The translations under genes and the position numbers were made by a program. From Treponema sp. (GTDB lineage: Bacteria > Spirochaetota > Spirochaetia > Treponematales > Breznakiellaceae): a stretch of 6,174 bases of DNA. The stretch lies in assembly GCA_009785045.1 (NCBI GenBank), contig WQXC01000095.1, positions 1-6,174 of the forward strand. Reading direction: 5' to 3'. A model generated the notes under the pieces. The model searched no databases and was not told where the DNA came from. It saw nothing but the letters and a program-made list of their open reading frames with translations. Each line of letters starts with the position of its first letter. The stretch's first letter is position 1. Below are positions 4,705 through 6,174 of this stretch, one piece after another.

Positions 4705-6174
4705 ATGCAATACGGCAATTTTGATCCGGTTAATCGCGAGTATGTAATTGACAAACCCGATACACCAGCGCCCTGGGCAAACTATCTGGGTTCCCCGGCT
4801 TACGGAGCAATTATTTCGAACAATGCAGGCGGTTACAGCTTTGTAAAAAGCGGCGCTGCAGGCAGATTGATCCGTTACCGCTTTAACGAACAGGACAGAC
4901 CTGGACGTTACATTTATCTGCGCGATGATGAGGCATCAGACGGCAAGCCGTCCGGCGATTACTGGTCTGCTTCATGGCAGCCTGTAGGCAAACCGTTAAA
5001 TGAATATAAATCGATATGCCGCCATGGTACCGGTTATACACAAATCGAAGCTGACTACAAAGATATTAAATCGCAGGTTGATTACTATGTGCCGCATGGA
5101 GCAGATTACGAAGTGTGGCGTTTAAAAGTTTTGAACAAGGGAACAAAGGCGCGAAAAATTTCTGTCTTTGGTTTTGTAGAATTTACATGCGAAAGTTTCT
5201 ACGAGCAGGATCAGGTTAATCTGCAATATACCCAGTTTATTACACGCACATACTTTAAAGAAAATTTTATTTTACAGACAATAAACGAAAACTGTCTTAA
5301 TGCTGTAAACGAAAGCCGCGTGGAAACGCGCTTTTTTGGTCTTGCAGGCGCAAAGGTGGCAAGTTACTGCGGAGACCGCGCAAAGTTCCTTGGCAATTAC
5401 CGCGATTACGGAAACCCTGTTTCTGTAGAAAACGGCAAACTTGACGGCACGCTTAATTACAACATGAACCCCTGCGGCGCTTTGCACACTGTTCTGGAAC
5501 TAACTCCCGGCAAAGAAGCCGAAGTTATTTTTCTTCTTGGGCAAAAACGCGAGGCGCAGGCAAAAGAATTAATCACCCGCTACGAGGACACAACTATTCC
5601 CTGTAGTGAAATTGCCGAATTAAAAAAATATTGGCACTCAAAACTTGATAACCTTAAGGTAACAACACCGGACGGCAATTTTAACAATATGATCAACACA
5701 TGGAATGCGTATCAGTGTTTTATTACATTTGTGTGGTCGCGCGCCGCCTCTCTTGTTTACTGCGGACAGCGCAACGGCTACGGCTATCGTGACACTGTTC
5801 AGGATATCCAGGGAATTATTCATCTTGACCCGGACATGGCTCTTGAAAAAATAAAGTTTATGATTTCCGCTCAGGTAAACCACGGCGGCGCGCTCCCGCT
5901 TGTTAAATACAGCCACAATCCCGGACACGAAAATAAACCTGAAGATGAATCCTACCGCAAGGAAACAGGACATCCGTCTTACCGCGCAGATGACGCATTA
6001 TGGCTTTTCCCAACTGTATGGAAGTATATTGCAGAAACCGGCAACACTGCTCTGCTTGACGAAATAATTCCATATGCTGATGACGGCAAAGATACGCTGT
6101 TTAACCACCTGATAAGAGCAATTGAGTTTTCGCTGAATCACCTTGGAATACACGGACTGCCTGCCGGGCTTCAT
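4705..6174 (+). CDS. GH94 beta-glycoside phosphorylase (cellobiose/chitobiose phosphorylase type), 3' end missing
   Basis: Inverting phosphorylase that would split a beta-linked disaccharide or oligosaccharide with inorganic phosphate, giving an alpha-sugar 1-phosphate and a shorter sugar, in the cytoplasm (no signal peptide seen). I translated 490 codons open to the right edge; family members are about 780-830 residues. The N-terminus (MQYGNFDPVNREYVIDKPDT) and the following PWANYLG, NNAGGYSF, RPGRYIYLRDD, DYWSASWQPVG and CRHGTGY are the hallmarks of the GH94 beta-sandwich domain. The (alpha/alpha)6 domain begins around MINTWNAYQCFITFVWSR. It contains GYRDTVQD (360-367), which contributes sugar-binding Arg and Asp in characterised relatives, and RADDALWLFPT (427-437). 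The sequence stops at HGLPAGLH; the catalytic Asp of the family lies in an ADWND-type motif expected in the very next codons, so it cannot be checked here. The linker between GYRDTVQD and ADDALW (QVNHGGALPLVKYS, NPGHENKPEDE) differs from the cellobiose and chitobiose enzymes I can recall, so substrate is left open. It is transcribed divergently from the pRiA4b-type gene. Confidence 0.92.
   Translation, partial: MQYGNFDPVNREYVIDKPDTPAPWANYLGSPAYGAIISNNAGGYSFVKSGAAGRLIRYRFNEQDRPGRYIYLRDDEASDGKPSGDYWSASWQPVGKPLNEYKSICRHGTGYTQIEADYKDIKSQVDYYVPHGADYEVWRLKVLNKGTKARKISVFGFVEFTCESFYEQDQVNLQYTQFITRTYFKENFILQTINENCLNAVNESRVETRFFGLAGAKVASYCGDRAKFLGNYRDYGNPVSVENGKLDGTLNYNMNPCGALHTVLELTPGKEAEVIFLLGQKREAQAKELITRYEDTTIPCSEIAELKKYWHSKLDNLKVTTPDGNFNNMINTWNAYQCFITFVWSRAASLVYCGQRNGYGYRDTVQDIQGIIHLDPDMALEKIKFMISAQVNHGGALPLVKYSHNPGHENKPEDESYRKETGHPSYRADDALWLFPTVWKYIAETGNTALLDEIIPYADDGKDTLFNHLIRAIEFSLNHLGIHGLPAGLH

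Noticed and set aside
5272..5973. Minus-strand open frames of 71 and 111 codons opposite the GH94 gene
   Set aside because: The plus strand encodes unmistakable GH94 motifs throughout this interval, so these are antisense shadows.

Overview
The window looks like chromosomal DNA from a spirochaete, most likely a Treponema-type gut bacterium. The evidence is modest: a Gly-rich mature N-terminus on the secreted binding protein (cleavage after AFA, then GGGN), a long pRiA4b ORF-3-type protein with a GILIPGHR segment of a kind I associate with treponemes, a moderate G+C content, and a beta-glycoside phosphorylase expected of a plant-fibre fermenter. I could run no search, so the genus is an inference.

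Layout. Bases 1-2562 (minus strand) hold the front of a high-affinity phosphate uptake operon in the order pstS, pstC, pstA. pstA is cut by the left edge; pstB and phoU would be expected beyond it. The pstS promoter region (2563-2647) carries TTAAC repeats in 11-bp phase, which look like a Pho box for a PhoB/PhoP-type regulator, followed by a core promoter, a small inverted repeat and a good ribosome binding site. Directly upstream, on the same strand and with no visible terminator, is a 661-residue protein of unknown function (2648-4633) that ends in a pRiA4b ORF-3-like domain. A 71-bp divergent intergenic region (4634-4704) separates it from a plus-strand GH94 phosphorylase gene (4705 to the right edge, incomplete), which would break a beta-linked disaccharide with phosphate into a sugar 1-phosphate and a free sugar.

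How the genes fit. PstS captures phosphate outside the inner membrane, PstC and PstA form the channel, and the missing PstB would power it. The phosphorylase consumes inorganic phosphate, so there is a loose metabolic link to phosphate supply, but its divergent promoter shows no Pho-box repeat and I do not claim co-regulation. No stretch over 300 bp lacks a gene. I saw no RNA genes, mobile elements or CRISPR arrays. The least ordinary items are the long pRiA4b-type protein with a possibly leaderless transcript, the periplasmic insertion in PstC, and the phased Pho-box-like array that touches the upstream gene's stop codon.
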